DNA from: Bryobacterales bacterium | Lineage (GTDB): Bacteria > Acidobacteriota > Terriglobia > Bryobacterales > Bryobacteraceae | Length of the DNA stretch: 6,253 nt | Assembly (NCBI GenBank): GCA_003132905.1 | Contig: PKZC01000061.1 | Location: 1-6,253 of the forward strand | Reading direction: 5' to 3' | Shown: positions 6,214 to 6,253 of the stretch, one piece after another | Layout of the letters: the number at the start of each line of letters is the position of its first letter | How positions within the stretch are numbered: position 1 is the first letter of the stretch | Notes under the pieces: generated by a model | What the model saw: the letters and a program-made list of their open reading frames with translations, nothing else | What the model was told of the DNA's origin: nothing | Database searches by the model: none | Program-made: the position numbers and the translations under genes

Positions 6214-6236
6214 GACTGCTTCCACAAGCGGCAGTC
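6214..6236. repeat. Inverted repeat upstream of the DUF6152 operon
   Basis: GACTGC (6214-6219) and GCAGTC (6231-6236) form a 6-bp stem around 11 nt. An inner GCTT/AAGC pairing offers an alternative fold. It lies 35-57 nt before the DUF6152 start, where an operator or 5' leader structure could sit. No clear promoter boxes are seen in the short stretch available (6180-6253). Confidence 0.25.
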
Positions 6237-6253
6237 TTGTCTCACGCAAGATG

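Overview
The window looks like Acidobacteriota chromosome, most likely a Solibacter/Bryobacter-type lineage. This rests on two flanking signatures: a large Hanks-type Ser/Thr kinase joined through one membrane segment to a TolB/FlgO-like domain and TPRs, and a DUF6152 gene paired with a secreted protein of a family that I know mainly as acidobacterial paralogues. The taxonomic call is inference from gene content. No rRNA, tRNA, transposase, integrase or CRISPR array is visible.

Layout. (1) 1-1956 (+): 3' part of the receptor-like kinase, whose start lies upstream of the window. (2) 1957-2247: spacer with no recognisable gene, ending in an 18-bp perfect palindrome placed like a terminator for the next gene. 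(3) 2248-3510 (-): a fusion of an N-terminal Mrr-like PD-(D/E)XK nuclease domain and a C-terminal ImmA/IrrE zinc metallopeptidase. (4) 3511-3828: a 318-bp divergent intergenic region. (5) 3829-4872 (+): a fusion of a DUF4062 (TIR-like) domain, a helical linker and a nucleoside-2-deoxyribosyltransferase/TIR-like domain. (6) 4873-4972: a convergent spacer with two tandem hairpins. (7) 6179-4973 (-): a two-gene operon of small exported proteins, DUF6152 followed by a family of unknown function, each with a good Shine-Dalgarno sequence.

The central 2.6 kb (2248-4872) differs from its flanks. Hand-counted 60-nt samples give about 50-55% GC inside and 60-65% outside, and both genes belong to accessory, defence-like families. 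My reading is a small acquired cassette of two divergent genes set between ordinary chromosomal genes. One encodes a nuclease joined to a putative regulatory protease; the other a putative NAD/nucleotide glycohydrolase-like effector. That they work together as a defence or stress system is a hypothesis: the domains are visible, the partnership is not. No XRE-type repressor, the usual partner of ImmA/IrrE proteases, is encoded within the window.
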